This document shows, piece by piece, positions 34,952 to 44,649 of a stretch of 64,000 nt of DNA. The stretch comes from Flavobacterium gillisiae (GTDB taxonomy: Bacteria > Bacteroidota > Bacteroidia > Flavobacteriales > Flavobacteriaceae), in assembly GCF_900107635.1 (NCBI RefSeq), contig NZ_FNRD01000004.1, positions 186,001 through 250,000 of the forward strand. The letters run 5' to 3'. The notes under the pieces were generated by a model. That model had not been told where the DNA came from, did not search any database, and saw nothing but the letters and a program-made list of their open reading frames with translations. Position numbers and translations under genes: made by a program. Each line of letters begins with the position of its first letter. Position 1 is the first letter of the stretch.

Positions 34952-35012
34952 AAAGCAATAGTGTTGAAAAATCCATTTTCAGCATTCAAACGGAGTCGTT
35001 AGAATGTTGTTC
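34952..35012 (+). pseudogene. relic of a third copy of the secreted paralogue
   Basis: About 60 bases (CAATAGTGTTGAAAAATCC, then ATTTTCAGCATTCAAAC and GGAGTCGTT) align with bases 33145-33204 of paralogue 1 at roughly five positions in six, with a one-base deletion that breaks the frame. The match covers the signal-peptide junction and the first mature residues, and nothing recognisable follows. This is the footprint of a decayed tandem copy. Confidence 0.7.
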
Positions 35013-35127
35013 TAGCTCTTAGAGACTATTTACAGCACCATTAAATGAATAACATCTAACACTAAAATAGTTGAATTCAACCTTATCAATAGAGTAACGA
35101 GAGGGCAGTTATTTTATAGATTTATGT

Positions 35128-35168
35128 CAAAAGACAAAAAAACACCATGTTAGATTTTTTGTCTTTTG
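35128..35168. terminator. AT-rich bidirectional terminator
   Basis: CAAAAGACAAAAAA at 35128-35141 pairs with 35155-35168. It lies between the lipoprotein region and the convergent sensor kinase. Confidence 0.75.
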
Positions 35169-35188
35169 GCATTTATTTAATTACTTAA

Positions 35189-38100
35189 TTATTTCTTTAG
35201 CCACTTAATTAACATGTCCTTTAAATCAGAAACAACAATTGGCTTCGACAAATAATCATTCATTCCAGATTCAAAACATTTCTGTTTGTCTTCAGGCATT
35301 ATTCCTGCTGTGATTGCTATAATTGGAATTTTACTTTCACCCTCTAATTCCCTTATTTCTAGGGCTGCTTCGTAACCATTTTTATTAGGCATTTGAATAT
35401 CCATCAAAATGATATCCAACTTTTCTTTTTTGCAAATTGCTACTGCCTCATTTCCACCCTCTGCTTCAAAAATCGTACAATTATCCACTAATTTTTTCAT
35501 TAGTGTTTTTGCCAAAAGCATATTAATTTTATTGTCCTCAACTATTAAAATTTTTAAATTACTGAGAAACTCCGGAAAAACAGTTTCACTATCATTTGCA
35601 ATAGCGATTTCAGGCTCTACGCTTTCTTTAAGTTCTGTTTTTTGGACTTTAATTTCAAAGAAAAAATCGCTTCCTTTTCCATAAATACTCATCAATTGCA
35701 ACTTACTGTCCATTAAAGCCAATAGCTGATCTGAAATTGCCAAGCCTAAACCAGTTCCTCCAAATTTTCGATTCGTAGAACTATCTTCTTGAACAAAAGA
35801 ATGAAATATTTTTTTCTTGTTCTCGTCCTTGATCCCAATACCGCTATCTTTAACTGAGAACCTCAAGGTTGACCAATTTTCATCTGCAACAGCTACTTCA
35901 CTAATATCCAATTGTATTTGCCCAAAATCTGTAAACTTCAAGGCGTTGCCTATTAGATTTACTAGCACTTGTTTTAATCTGACAGAATCTACTACGATAA
36001 ATTGCGGTACACTTTTATCTACATTAAGTATTAATTCTATTTTTTTAAAATCTGCCTGGTATATAAATAAATCAATAACTTGGTTTGTCAATTTATACAA
36101 ATCAAGTTCTTCAGTATTCAATTCTAATTTTCCAGATTCAATTTTAGAAAAATCCAAAACATCATTAATAATCTGCATTAATGAAAATGCAGACTCATTA
36201 ATGGTAGTCATATACTCCGATTGATTTTTATCCAGATTTGATTGCAACAGCAAATGCGTAAAACCAATTATACCATTTAAGGGAGTCCTAATTTCGTGGC
36301 TCATATTTGCCAGAAAATCTGATTTAGCTTTGTTTGCTGCTTCGGCTTGTTTCTTACTATTAATGATTTCGATTTCCATCGATTTCCTTTCGGTTATATC
36401 AATATAACTAATAACAATCTCAATAACATTCCCTTTTTTATCAAAAATGGGGTATCCATTTACTAAAATCCAAAATAATTTATTTGCTCTAAAATTTTTA
36501 AATCCTAACGTTAAATTTTTAATAGGTTCTTGATTAGAACGAATCCTCATAAATGGAGAATTTCTTTCTCCTACTAAATCACCTTCTTCACTATAAAATT
36601 CGCCGTTTGAATAGATATCTTTTTTACTTATTAATTTTTCTTCTTGTAAATTAAATATTTGATTGGATTTAGGATTATGGGCAATTATTGACCCGTCTTT
36701 TGCAAAAACGATAATTGCAGCATCGAGATTATTTAAAAGTCCACGATACCTTTCTTCACTTTTATGAACGATCTCATCAGCAAGCTTAACGGCAGTAACG
36801 TCACGTGAAAGGCATATATAATGAAGATCATGTTCCTCAGATCGTTCCATTGGCGCTATAGAAAGCTCAAACCACAACTGACCTTGTGGTAAATCTAATT
36901 TATAGTGAGTACCCGAAGAAAATCCTTTTCTTGCGGCTTCTTGTATTGCTGCCAGACAAATATTGGCCGCTTCCCGAGGCAATATTTCTACAATTTTTTT
37001 TCCCAAAAACATTTCTGCTGGGGCCGCTAATAAATCATCCGTTCTAGCATGATAGTTATAAATTCTACCTTCAATATCAACTTCGAACATTAAATCAGGA
37101 ATGGCATCAATGACCGCCTCCATTTTTTTGTTTATTTTTCTAATCTCTTCTTCGGCAAGTTTCCTTTCAGTAATATCTGTTACGGTACCAATATATCCCA
37201 CAATCTCATTAGTAACATTTCGCTCCGGTATAGCTTGGTCGATTACCCATGAAGTGCTACCGTCTGGACGAAGAAAACGATATTCAGACAAATTAACTTT
37301 TGCCTTATCTTCTAATGCCTGATCAAACTCTTTTATTATTGACTCTCGATCCTCAGGGTGAATCGCATTTTGCCAACCTAAACCTATACATTCATCATAA
37401 GTCAACCCAGAAATTTTACACCAACGTGAATTCACAAAAGTAGTATTTCCAAACACATCTGTTCTATATATCCCTACAGGAGATACTTCCGTAAGGGTTT
37501 GATACTTCTTCTCACTTTCATAGATTGCGTCTTCTGCTTTCTTCCTTACCTCTTCTTTTTCAAAATTCTCAAGTGCAAAAGCAACATCGCTGGTTGCCTC
37601 TTCCAATAATGCAACTTCTTCCTCATCAAAAAAGTTTTTCTCTTTAGAATAAAAGGAAACAACGCCAATTACTTTTCCAAATTTTATTATAGGAACCGAC
37701 ACTAACGAAGCGTACCCCCTTTTAGAAGCTGGATCTTTCCATGGATCCATGCAAGATGCATTTTCAATGTCGTTACAAACAATATACTTTTCTTCTCTAA
37801 CAGCAGTCCCAACGGGGCCTTTACTCTCCGGTCCAATATCAATTGGAATAGGGTTAATTATTGAAAAATACCCTTGGTGTTCTCCTGCAACCATCACGGG
37901 AACAACTTTTTTATTAACTTCATCAATAATTCCAACCCATGCCATTTTAAAACCACCAATGTTTACAGCAATGTCACAGACCTCCATGAAAAGAGTTTGT
38001 TCGTCAGTGGTGCGAACAAGCATTTGGTTGATTTGGCTGATAAATAAATAAAGACGATTTGTTTTAATGACTTTTCGATTTGCTTCAATTCTTTCTGTCA

Positions 38101-39226
38101 CATCCCTTAGGTTTGCAACTATACCTTTAAGGTCCTTATCTTGAAACATATTGTTTAGAGTGCCCTCTAGCCAAATATAATGCCCTTCTTTATGTTTCAC
38201 TCGAAATAAAGCTGGTATTAAAACTCCTGGACTAGTAAATGTCTTTCGTTTTAACTCTTGAATATATGCAAACTCATCTGGGTGAAAAAATTCGTTTTCA
38301 GGGATTTCGTCAAATTCTTCATTGGTCCATCCAGTTAACTTAGAAGAGGAAGAACTTCTAAACAAACTCCTTTTATCTCTATCAATCAATGAGATAATAG
38401 CTTCATTGTTTTCTACTAGAGCGTGAAAACGTTTTTCGCTTTGTTGTAATTTTATCTCTGATTTTTTTTCATCCGTTACATCCCTAAAAAATACAGACAA
38501 CCCATCAGATGATGGATAAATATGGTTTTCAAACCATAATTCATCAGCCTCATAATAATTTTCAAAGTACAAATACTTTTGGTTATCCATAGCATCAAGA
38601 CATGCCTTATAAAAAGGGAGATTTGACTCTTCTGGACATATCTTTCTATGGCTTTCACCAATCATTTCAGCCGAATTTATTTTGAAAATTTCTCCTGCTT
38701 TTTTATTCATATAAGTATAACACAAGTTAGTATCAAGTGCTATAAATGCATCAGTTATACGATCAAATGTCTTATTGAGTAAGTCTTTTGATTTTTCCAG
38801 ATCGGTATTATCTCTACCAATGGAATAAATAAATTCTTTTGATTCATCTACAGTAGTAGACCATTGGATTAATACAGCTTCTCCATTCCTTTTAATTAGC
38901 CTATTCTCAAAATTTATTGAGGTAACACCATGTGACAAAACGGCAAGCTCTGCAATAGATTTCTCTAAATCTTCGGGATGTATAAATGAGATTATGGGAG
39001 AACTTAAAATTTCTTCTTTAGAGTAGCCTAGAGTATTTATAAAGGCAGGATTTACCTTTTTATAATATCCATCAGTCCCAGCGAAACATACTAAATCTGC
39101 TGATTCTTTAAAATAAAATTCAAAACCGTTTCTGAACCCCTCATTTTCAAGAAGTCGTCGATTTTCAATTTCTTGCTCTTTTATTTTTTTGAGTAAGGCT
39201 TCGTAAGTTGGTTTATCTTCTTTCAT
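35189..39226 (-). CDS. hybrid sensor histidine kinase/response regulator with six PAS domains and one GAF
   Basis: A cytoplasmic 1345-residue kinase. Order by eye: PAS at about 20-145, 150-265 and 270-390, GAF at 400-565, PAS at 575-695, 700-825 and 830-955, HisKA with [10 protein letters not shown] near 985, HATPase with [11 protein letters not shown] and [10 protein letters not shown], and a C-terminal receiver with [15 protein letters not shown]. There are no membrane segments, so it senses internal cues through PAS/GAF ligands. The ATG at 39226 is chosen; an in-frame TTG four codons upstream exists. There is no adjacent output regulator, so its receiver domain or a distant partner must carry the signal. 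Confidence 0.92.
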   Translation of the reverse strand: MKEDKPTYEALLKKIKEQEIENRRLLENEGFRNGFEFYFKESADLVCFAGTDGYYKKVNPAFINTLGYSKEEILSSPIISFIHPEDLEKSIAELAVLSHGVTSINFENRLIKRNGEAVLIQWSTTVDESKEFIYSIGRDNTDLEKSKDLLNKTFDRITDAFIALDTNLCYTYMNKKAGEIFKINSAEMIGESHRKICPEESNLPFYKACLDAMDNQKYLYFENYYEADELWFENHIYPSSDGLSVFFRDVTDEKKSEIKLQQSEKRFHALVENNEAIISLIDRDKRSLFRSSSSSKLTGWTNEEFDEIPENEFFHPDEFAYIQELKRKTFTSPGVLIPALFRVKHKEGHYIWLEGTLNNMFQDKDLKGIVANLRDVTERIEANRKVIKTNRLYLFISQINQMLVRTTDEQTLFMEVCDIAVNIGGFKMAWVGIIDEVNKKVVPVMVAGEHQGYFSIINPIPIDIGPESKGPVGTAVREEKYIVCNDIENASCMDPWKDPASKRGYASLVSVPIIKFGKVIGVVSFYSKEKNFFDEEEVALLEEATSDVAFALENFEKEEVRKKAEDAIYESEKKYQTLTEVSPVGIYRTDVFGNTTFVNSRWCKISGLTYDECIGLGWQNAIHPEDRESIIKEFDQALEDKAKVNLSEYRFLRPDGSTSWVIDQAIPERNVTNEIVGYIGTVTDITERKLAEEEIRKINKKMEAVIDAIPDLMFEVDIEGRIYNYHARTDDLLAAPAEMFLGKKIVEILPREAANICLAAIQEAARKGFSSGTHYKLDLPQGQLWFELSIAPMERSEEHDLHYICLSRDVTAVKLADEIVHKSEERYRGLLNNLDAAIIVFAKDGSIIAHNPKSNQIFNLQEEKLISKKDIYSNGEFYSEEGDLVGERNSPFMRIRSNQEPIKNLTLGFKNFRANKLFWILVNGYPIFDKKGNVIEIVISYIDITERKSMEIEIINSKKQAEAANKAKSDFLANMSHEIRTPLNGIIGFTHLLLQSNLDKNQSEYMTTINESAFSLMQIINDVLDFSKIESGKLELNTEELDLYKLTNQVIDLFIYQADFKKIELILNVDKSVPQFIVVDSVRLKQVLVNLIGNALKFTDFGQIQLDISEVAVADENWSTLRFSVKDSGIGIKDENKKKIFHSFVQEDSSTNRKFGGTGLGLAISDQLLALMDSKLQLMSIYGKGSDFFFEIKVQKTELKESVEPEIAIANDSETVFPEFLSNLKILIVEDNKINMLLAKTLMKKLVDNCTIFEAEGGNEAVAICKKEKLDIILMDIQMPNKNGYEAALEIRELEGESKIPIIAITAGIMPEDKQKCFESGMNDYLSKPIVVSDLKDMLIKWLKK

Positions 39227-39383
39227 GCTCTTTAACAATTGCTATTATTAAACGCTATTTCTAATCTGTAAATATAGTTTAAATATACAACACCTTTAAC
39301 AATAAGCAACTGGCAGCCTAGATTTAAACTCCTGCCTCAACCCACTATTTTACTGATACCCATAACAAAAGAAAAAAAAATAA

Positions 39384-39417
39384 GAAATCCCTCTCGATTA
39401 CAATCAAGAGGGATTTT
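39384..39417. terminator. terminator between sensor kinase and rluD-like gene
   Basis: AAATCCCTCT at 39385-39394 pairs with AGAGGGATTT at 39407-39416, with further pairing inside (GATT/AATC). It is downstream of the rluD-like gene, which is transcribed leftward. Confidence 0.8.
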
Positions 39418-39462
39418 CATTTATGTCAATATCTCAGACAGTTTTATTGTAGAGTGAGATTC

Positions 39463-40503
39463 TTACTCTACTTCTTCGGATAAATTAGTTTTAGAATATC
39501 CTCTCCATTTCTCAATACAGTCCTGAAAATCCTGAGGTAATTCTGTATCAAAACGCATCATCTCACCCGTTGTAGGATGAACGAATCCAAGCGTTTTGGC
39601 ATGTAAAGCCTGTCTTGGTAATATTTTAAAACAATTGTCTATAAACTGTTTGTATTTAGTGAACGTTGTTCCTTTCAAAATCAAATGACCGCCATAACGC
39701 TCGTCATTAAATAAAGTATGTCCAATGTGCTTTAAATGAACACGAATTTGATGTGTTCTTCCTGTTTCCAGTTGGCATGAAATCAATGTCACATAACCAA
39801 AGCGTTCCAACACCTTGTAATGTGTAACTGCTGGCTTCCCTATTTCAGGATCAGCAAAAACAGCCATTTGCATACGGTCTTTTACGTGACGAGCTACATT
39901 TCCTTCAATTGTTCCTTCCTCGGCAACTACATTCCCCCATACAAGAGCCACATACTCCCTTTCGGATGTTTTAGCTTCAAATTGTTTAGCCAGATGTGAC
40001 ATCGCAGCTTCCGTTTTAGCAATGACCAATAAACCTGAAGTGTCTTTGTCAATTCGGTGAACCAGTCCCGGTCGTTCGCTGCTGTTCATTGGCAAATTAT
40101 CAAAATGATAAGCCAAGGCATGAACTAAAGTTCCAGTATAATTTCCGTGTCCGGGATGAACCACCATTCCTGGCTTTTTGTTAATCAACAACAAGGTGTC
40201 ATCTTCAAAAACAATATCCAGTGGAATATTTTCCGGTACAATATGATTTTCATAAGGTGGATGCGTCAGCATCACACGTACTACATCAAAAGCTTTTACT
40301 TTGTAATTCGACTTTACTGTGGCGTCGTTCACAAAAATATTCCCTTCCGTAGCTGCAATTTGAATTTTGTTTCGGGTTGCATTTTGAATTAAACTCATCA
40401 AGTATTTGTCAATTCGCAAAGGCGCTTGCCCTTTAGGAACTTCAAATTTAAAGTGTTCGTATAATTCTTCTTCTAAGTCAACTGACTCTACATTATTGTT
40501 CAT
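39463..40503 (-). CDS. RluA-family 23S rRNA pseudouridine synthase
   Basis: A 346-residue RluD-like enzyme. An S4 RNA-binding domain (about residues 20-75, LRIDKYLMSLIQNATRNKI) precedes the catalytic domain with the nucleophilic Asp in HRIDKDTSGLLVIAK. RluD homologues modify the helix 69 loop of 23S rRNA, but RluA paralogues differ in target. The ATG at 40503 overlaps the end of the PASTA-domain gene by 11 bases, so the two are coupled; an upstream in-frame start would lengthen the overlap. Confidence 0.92.
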   Translation of the reverse strand: MNNNVESVDLEEELYEHFKFEVPKGQAPLRIDKYLMSLIQNATRNKIQIAATEGNIFVNDATVKSNYKVKAFDVVRVMLTHPPYENHIVPENIPLDIVFEDDTLLLINKKPGMVVHPGHGNYTGTLVHALAYHFDNLPMNSSERPGLVHRIDKDTSGLLVIAKTEAAMSHLAKQFEAKTSEREYVALVWGNVVAEEGTIEGNVARHVKDRMQMAVFADPEIGKPAVTHYKVLERFGYVTLISCQLETGRTHQIRVHLKHIGHTLFNDERYGGHLILKGTTFTKYKQFIDNCFKILPRQALHAKTLGFVHPTTGEMMRFDTELPQDFQDCIEKWRGYSKTNLSEEVE

Positions 40504-41110
40504 TTGGTAATTCTTCTGTTGGATTTGCACTCTCATCCGTTCCTAAATCTTCTTCATAACTCGCTTTTCCGTCACCTAAAACCAAATCGATTTTAGAAGA
40601 CTTCAAGACTTTGTCCCCCGGTTTTATGTTTCTACCTTGGAAACGCATTTCCAGCACCATGTCTTTTCCAAGATTTGGCACATAGGTAATTGTTCCTTCT
40701 TCCAGTCCCAATGCTTTTAAAGTAGGAACCGCTTCACGATAGGTTTTATTGATTAAATCCGGAATTTTCACTGACGAAAATCCAGAACTGTTAATTTTAA
40801 TATAGACTTTTCTTCCTACTTTTACTTTAGCACCTGGCAAAGGATCTTGCTGTACCACAGAAAACTTAGGGTAATCGCTTTTATAATTTACGCTATCCAG
40901 CAATACATAATCAAGATCTAACTCATCTAGTTTTTCCTCGACTTGCTCCTCTGTTAATTTACTCAAATTAGGAACTGTAATTTCATTTCCGTGATCTGTC
41001 GTAAAAGTCAACCAGTGCATAAAGAGAAATCCCAGTACGGCAATTATCAAAACGGCTAGAAATACTTGAACAAGAAACACACGGCTAGTAAGATATTTAC
41101 GTAAACTCAT
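40493..41110 (-). CDS. PASTA domain-containing membrane protein
   Basis: A 205-residue protein with a short cytoplasmic N-terminus, one transmembrane helix (about residues 9-32) and two PASTA domains (about 38-105 and 106-180; markers VPNLSKLTEEQVEEKL, VVQQDPLPGAKV and IPDLINKTYREAVPTLKALG). PASTA domains bind peptidoglycan fragments in kinases and PBPs of other bacteria; here there is no kinase domain. The pairing with the RluA-type gene is usual in flavobacteria as I recall. The C-terminal tail is acidic. Confidence 0.9.
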   Translation of the reverse strand: MSLRKYLTSRVFLVQVFLAVLIIAVLGFLFMHWLTFTTDHGNEITVPNLSKLTEEQVEEKLDELDLDYVLLDSVNYKSDYPKFSVVQQDPLPGAKVKVGRKVYIKINSSGFSSVKIPDLINKTYREAVPTLKALGLEEGTITYVPNLGKDMVLEMRFQGRNIKPGDKVLKSSKIDLVLGDGKASYEEDLGTDESANPTEELPNEQ

Positions 41111-41323
41111 AAATTTATTTTTATAATACGGCAAAGATATACCTTATTCGTTTCAAAAAAAATGATAATTTTGTTTAATACTATTTAACGTTAGTCTTTA
41201 GAGAAAGTAAAAAAACATTTCTACTTTTGAACCATTAAGAAATCGAGATTAATACCCTTCATTTTAATTAATGTGGTACTAGTTCAAAGAAAATTGTAAC
41301 TTGTGTAGAGCAGACATTAATTA

Positions 41324-41412
41324 GGAGCTATTTCCCGCTATCCGCTATATCTTTTCTTGTCCTCGTTAAAAAACGAGAACAAGAAAAGGATGCCGCTTTT
41401 ATCGGGGCTAGT
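41324..41412 (+). repeat. long flavobacterial stem-loop repeat, copy 3, upstream of ddl
   Basis: An 89-base element: GGAGCTATTTCCCGC at the left, TCCGCTATAT, a 17-base-pair stem with one mismatch (CTTTTCTTGTCCTCGTT and its partner around 41351-41388), GATGCCGCTT, and GGGGCTAG at the right. It shares TCCGCTATAT and GATGCCGCTT with copy 1 at 7995. The rest of the 382-base gap 41111-41492 is AT-rich spacer. Confidence 0.8.
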
Positions 41413-41492
41413 TCAATTCGTTATCAAAACAATAAATCCTAAATTTGAGTTTAAATCTAAAAGTTTAAACCTGAAACCTTAAACAAAAAAGA

Positions 41493-42467
41493 ATGAAAAA
41501 CATTGCCATTATCATGGGCGGTTATTCCAGTGAATATAAAATATCATTAATTAGCGGGAATCTCGTACACCAATATCTGGATAAAACGAAATACAACGGA
41601 TATTGCATCCACATATTCAAAGAAAAATGGGTTTATGTAGACGATTCCGAAACCGAATTTCCAATCGATAAAAATGATTTTTCGGTAACTGTTGACGGAA
41701 CTAAGATCAATTTTGATTGTGTTTTCAATGCAATCCATGGAACTCCAGGTGAAGACGGGCTCATGCAAGCCTATCTAGAATTACTAGAAATTCCACAAAC
41801 CTCCTGTGACTATTACCAAGCAGCACTTACCTTCAACAAAAGAGACACGCTTTCTGTGTTGAAACCTTACGGTATCAAAAGTGCGGTTTCCTATTACTTA
41901 AATAAAGGAGACAAAATCTATACGGACGAAATTGTAAAAAAAGTAGGATTACCTTGTTTCGTAAAACCCAATAAAGCAGGTTCTAGTTTTGGAATTTCAA
42001 AAGTAAAAACAGAAGCTGAGCTACCCATCGCCATTGAAGTGGCCTATCAAGAAGACAACGAAATCATTATAGAAAGCTTTCTTGACGGTACTGAAGTATC
42101 AGTAGGAGTTATCAATTATAAAGGAGTTATAACCGTCTTGCCTATTACTGAAATTGTTTCTGAGAATGATTTCTTCGACTATGAAGCTAAATACCTAGGT
42201 AAATCACAAGAAATTACCCCAGCTCGTATTTCTGATGAAATGACAGAGAAAGTAGGTGCTATTGCAAAACGCGCATACGAATTACTAAAAATGAAAGGAT
42301 TCTCTAGAAGCGAATTTATCATCGTAAACGACGAACCCTTTATGCTAGAAATGAACACTGTTCCTGGAATGACTAATGAAAGCTTACTACCACAACAGGC
42401 TTTGGCTGCAGGAATTTCACTGGAAGATTTGTTTGCAAATGCGATAGAACTGGCTTTGGTTAAATAA
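41493..42467 (+). CDS. ddl: D-alanine--D-alanine ligase
   Basis: A 324-residue ATP-grasp ligase that makes the D-Ala-D-Ala dipeptide of peptidoglycan. GGYSSEYKISLISG at the N-terminus, FNAIHGTPGEDG, KPNKAGSSFGISKV and EMNTVPGMTNESLLP are the substrate, ATP and magnesium motifs. Length is normal. AAACCTTAAAC ends eight bases before the start codon, as upstream of trpB, trpE and coaD. The neighbouring PASTA gene is also tied to the cell wall. Confidence 0.95.
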   Translation: MKNIAIIMGGYSSEYKISLISGNLVHQYLDKTKYNGYCIHIFKEKWVYVDDSETEFPIDKNDFSVTVDGTKINFDCVFNAIHGTPGEDGLMQAYLELLEIPQTSCDYYQAALTFNKRDTLSVLKPYGIKSAVSYYLNKGDKIYTDEIVKKVGLPCFVKPNKAGSSFGISKVKTEAELPIAIEVAYQEDNEIIIESFLDGTEVSVGVINYKGVITVLPITEIVSENDFFDYEAKYLGKSQEITPARISDEMTEKVGAIAKRAYELLKMKGFSRSEFIIVNDEPFMLEMNTVPGMTNESLLPQQALAAGISLEDLFANAIELALVK

Positions 42468-42505
42468 CTAATAATTTGGTTAACTTTGTATAAAACAACA
42501 TCATT

Positions 42506-42730
42506 ATGATTGACTACAAACAACATATCACAATTAATTCTGAAATTCGTTTTGGTAAACCTATTTTAATAGGTACTAGAATCACGGTTTTTGATGTTTT
42601 AAATTGGTTGGCAAACGGACTGTCTTTTAATGATATTATTGAAGATTTCCCAGAGTTAAATGAAACTCAAATAAAAGCTTGCCTAGCCTACGCTGCCGAC
42701 AGAGAACACAAAATCCAAATTGCATCGTGA
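42506..42730 (+). CDS. DUF433 antitoxin
   Basis: A 74-residue DUF433 protein, the antitoxin of a widespread VapBC-like pair. The signature is RFGKPILIGTRITVFDVLNWLANGLS followed by DFPELNETQIKACLAYAADRE, read here in segments; it contains a helix-turn-helix that probably binds the operon's own promoter. Its TGA overlaps the GTG of the DUF5615 toxin gene, the usual coupling for such pairs. Confidence 0.9.
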   Translation: MIDYKQHITINSEIRFGKPILIGTRITVFDVLNWLANGLSFNDIIEDFPELNETQIKACLAYAADREHKIQIAS

Positions 42731-43068
42731 ACTTATTATTTGACCAAAACATCTCTTTTAGACTCATCTCTAAAATCGAAACTAATTTTCCACAAGCAAA
42801 ACAAGTTCGTCAACTCGGAATTGAAAACTACTCCGATTTGGAAATTTGGAAATTCGCAAAAGAGAATGATTTTACGATTGTAAGTTTTGATGCTGATTTT
42901 TTTGATTTATCCAATCTCAAAGGGCATCCACCAAAAATAATTTGGTTTCGTTTTGGTAATACTAAAACCGACTATTTAGCGGATATTATCAATTCAAAAA
43001 AAATATTAATTAAAGAATTTATTCGCAGCGATTCCTATTCTGAGATTGCTTGTTTAGAAATTAAATAA
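42727..43068 (+). CDS. DUF5615 PIN-like toxin
   Basis: A 113-residue PIN-like protein that starts with GTG overlapping the antitoxin stop. Acidic residues typical of the metal-dependent RNase centre are visible: Asp in NLLFDQNIS, Asp/Glu in NYSDLEIWKFA, and Asp in FDADFFDLS. Members are thought to cleave RNA when free of DUF433. The full set of expected acidic residues is present, so it may be active. The pair lies between ddl and coaD. Confidence 0.88.
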   Translation: MNLLFDQNISFRLISKIETNFPQAKQVRQLGIENYSDLEIWKFAKENDFTIVSFDADFFDLSNLKGHPPKIIWFRFGNTKTDYLADIINSKKILIKEFIRSDSYSEIACLEIK

Positions 43069-43130
43069 TTATTTCAAGAAACTTATATTGATAAATAACT
43101 TGAAACCTTAAACTTGAAACTCAATATCAA

Positions 43131-43586
43131 ATGAGAAAAGCCATATTTCCTGGATCCTTTGATCCTATAACATTAGGACACGAAGACATCATAAAAAGAG
43201 GGGTTTCTCTTTTTGACGAAATAGTGATTGCAATTGGAGTCAATGCCGAAAAAAAGTACATGTTTTCCCTAGAAGAGCGAAAACGTTTTATCGAGGAAAC
43301 ATTTAAAGACGAACCTAAGGTTACAGTGATAACTTATGAAGGCCTAACGATTGATTTATGCCATAGAATCAAAGCGGATTTCATTCTGCGTGGTTTGCGC
43401 AACCCCGCCGATTTTGAATTCGAAAAAGCAATCGCACACACAAACAGACATTTATCAAAAATAGAAACCGTGTTTTTACTAACTGCAGCTCGTACTTCGT
43501 ACATTAGTTCGAGTATTGTAAGGGACGTAATCCGCAATGGAGGAGAATACCAAATGTTAGTTCCAAAAGCCGTGAGAGTTAAGTAA
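43131..43586 (+). CDS. coaD: phosphopantetheine adenylyltransferase
   Basis: A 151-residue nucleotidyltransferase that makes dephospho-CoA from 4'-phosphopantetheine and ATP. FPGSFDPITLGHEDII carries the (T/H)xGH active site, RGLRNPADFEFE and TSYISSSIVRDV are the phosphopantetheine and ATP-binding motifs. Length is typical of bacterial CoaD. AAACCTTAAAC ends 17 bases before the start. It was probably adjacent to ddl before the toxin-antitoxin pair arrived. Confidence 0.95.
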   Translation: MRKAIFPGSFDPITLGHEDIIKRGVSLFDEIVIAIGVNAEKKYMFSLEERKRFIEETFKDEPKVTVITYEGLTIDLCHRIKADFILRGLRNPADFEFEKAIAHTNRHLSKIETVFLLTAARTSYISSSIVRDVIRNGGEYQMLVPKAVRVK

Positions 43587-43809
43587 TACTCCGTTTGCAG
43601 TGTTCAGCTTTCGGGTTATAGTAAACAACTAAAGCTATGCTTTCTAAACAAAATGAAATGCCTTTAATCACGGTTCAAAATCTATGATTCTATGTTTTTT
43701 AAAAAAAATATCGCTTACTTTTTCAATCCGCAAACAAATACTAAAAATCACAAACTTGCAGAAAGTACTTAATAACCGTATTTTCGCACAATCATAACAA
43801 ATTTCAACA

Positions 43810-44388
43810 ATGAGCATAGAAAGAGAATTAAACAAAAGAAGCGGATCGAAATGTGAACTTTGTGCAGCAACTGAAAACCTAAAAGTATACGAAGTACTAC
43901 CTACCAAAAAAGGTGGATTGGACGAGAGTATAATGGCTTGCAGTACCTGTATTGACCAAATCGAAACTCCGGGTAATGAAGATCTAAACCATTGGAGATG
44001 CCTAAATGACAGCATGTGGAGCGAGCATACTGCAGTACAAGTGGTGTCTTGGAGAATGTTGAGCCGTTTGCGTTCTGCGGGTTGGCCACAAGAATTAATC
44101 GACCAAATGTATTTTGACGAAGATACTTTAGCCTGGGCGCAAGCAACCGGTGAAGGCGAAGAAGATGAAAATAAAGTCATTCACAGAGACAGCAACGGAG
44201 TTATTTTAGAAGTTGGTGATTCAGTGGTTTTGATCAAGGATTTAAAAGTAAAAGGTTCTAGTATGGTAGCAAAACAGGGAACTGCAGTGCGTAACATCAG
44301 ACTGGATCATGAAAATGCGGAATTCATTGAAGGTAAAGTAGACGGACAAACGATCGTGATTATTACACAATACGTGAAGAAACTATAG
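43810..44388 (+). CDS. YjdM/PhnA-type zinc-ribbon protein
   Basis: A 192-residue protein. The N-terminal zinc ribbon has CELC (residues 15-18) and CSTC (residues 44-47), and the C-terminal PhnA domain is DSNGVILEVGDSVVLIKDLKVKGS. E. coli YjdM/PhnA was once linked to phosphonate use, but its role there is not supported by later work, so function is unknown. The central segment (about 55-120) is an insertion relative to the short E. coli protein and is common in flavobacteria as far as I recall. It is monocistronic. Confidence 0.85.
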   Translation: MSIERELNKRSGSKCELCAATENLKVYEVLPTKKGGLDESIMACSTCIDQIETPGNEDLNHWRCLNDSMWSEHTAVQVVSWRMLSRLRSAGWPQELIDQMYFDEDTLAWAQATGEGEEDENKVIHRDSNGVILEVGDSVVLIKDLKVKGSSMVAKQGTAVRNIRLDHENAEFIEGKVDGQTIVIITQYVKKL

Positions 44389-44645
44389 TATTAAGTGATC
44401 AGCTCTTTTGGTGGTCAGTGAAGAATTCATAGTAATCAGTGGTCAGTAAAAATAGTGATCATTCACATTTTAAAACAAAAAAACGTTAGCAGTACATTTT
44501 CTGCTAACGTTTTTTTTATACTTTTCGATCATTTCAAGTGAGCGTTTTCATTTCAGCGCAATCAATAACTGAATACTAAAAAAAGTGATCACTGATCACT
44601 TTCCATAAAACTGATCACTGAATACTGCCAACTGAGAATGAAGAC
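44389..44645. repeat. degenerate GTGATCAGT-type repeats between PhnA-like and helicase genes
   Basis: Units related to AGTGATCA and TGGTCAGTG recur at about 44391, 44411, 44437, 44452, 44583 and 44592 and 44611, partly in opposite orientation on either side of the terminator at 44478-44515. There is no gene in the interval. Confidence 0.6.
44478..44515. terminator. bidirectional terminator
   Basis: AAAAAACGTTAGCAG at 44478-44492 pairs perfectly with 44501-44515, and T runs continue. It serves the PhnA-like gene and the convergent helicase. Confidence 0.9.
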
Positions 44646-44649
44646 TGCG

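Noticed and set aside
43668..44180. 170-codon reverse-strand frame over the PhnA-like gene
   Set aside because: The sense strand encodes a recognisable zinc-ribbon protein; the reverse product has no motif and its start lies in the conserved coding region.
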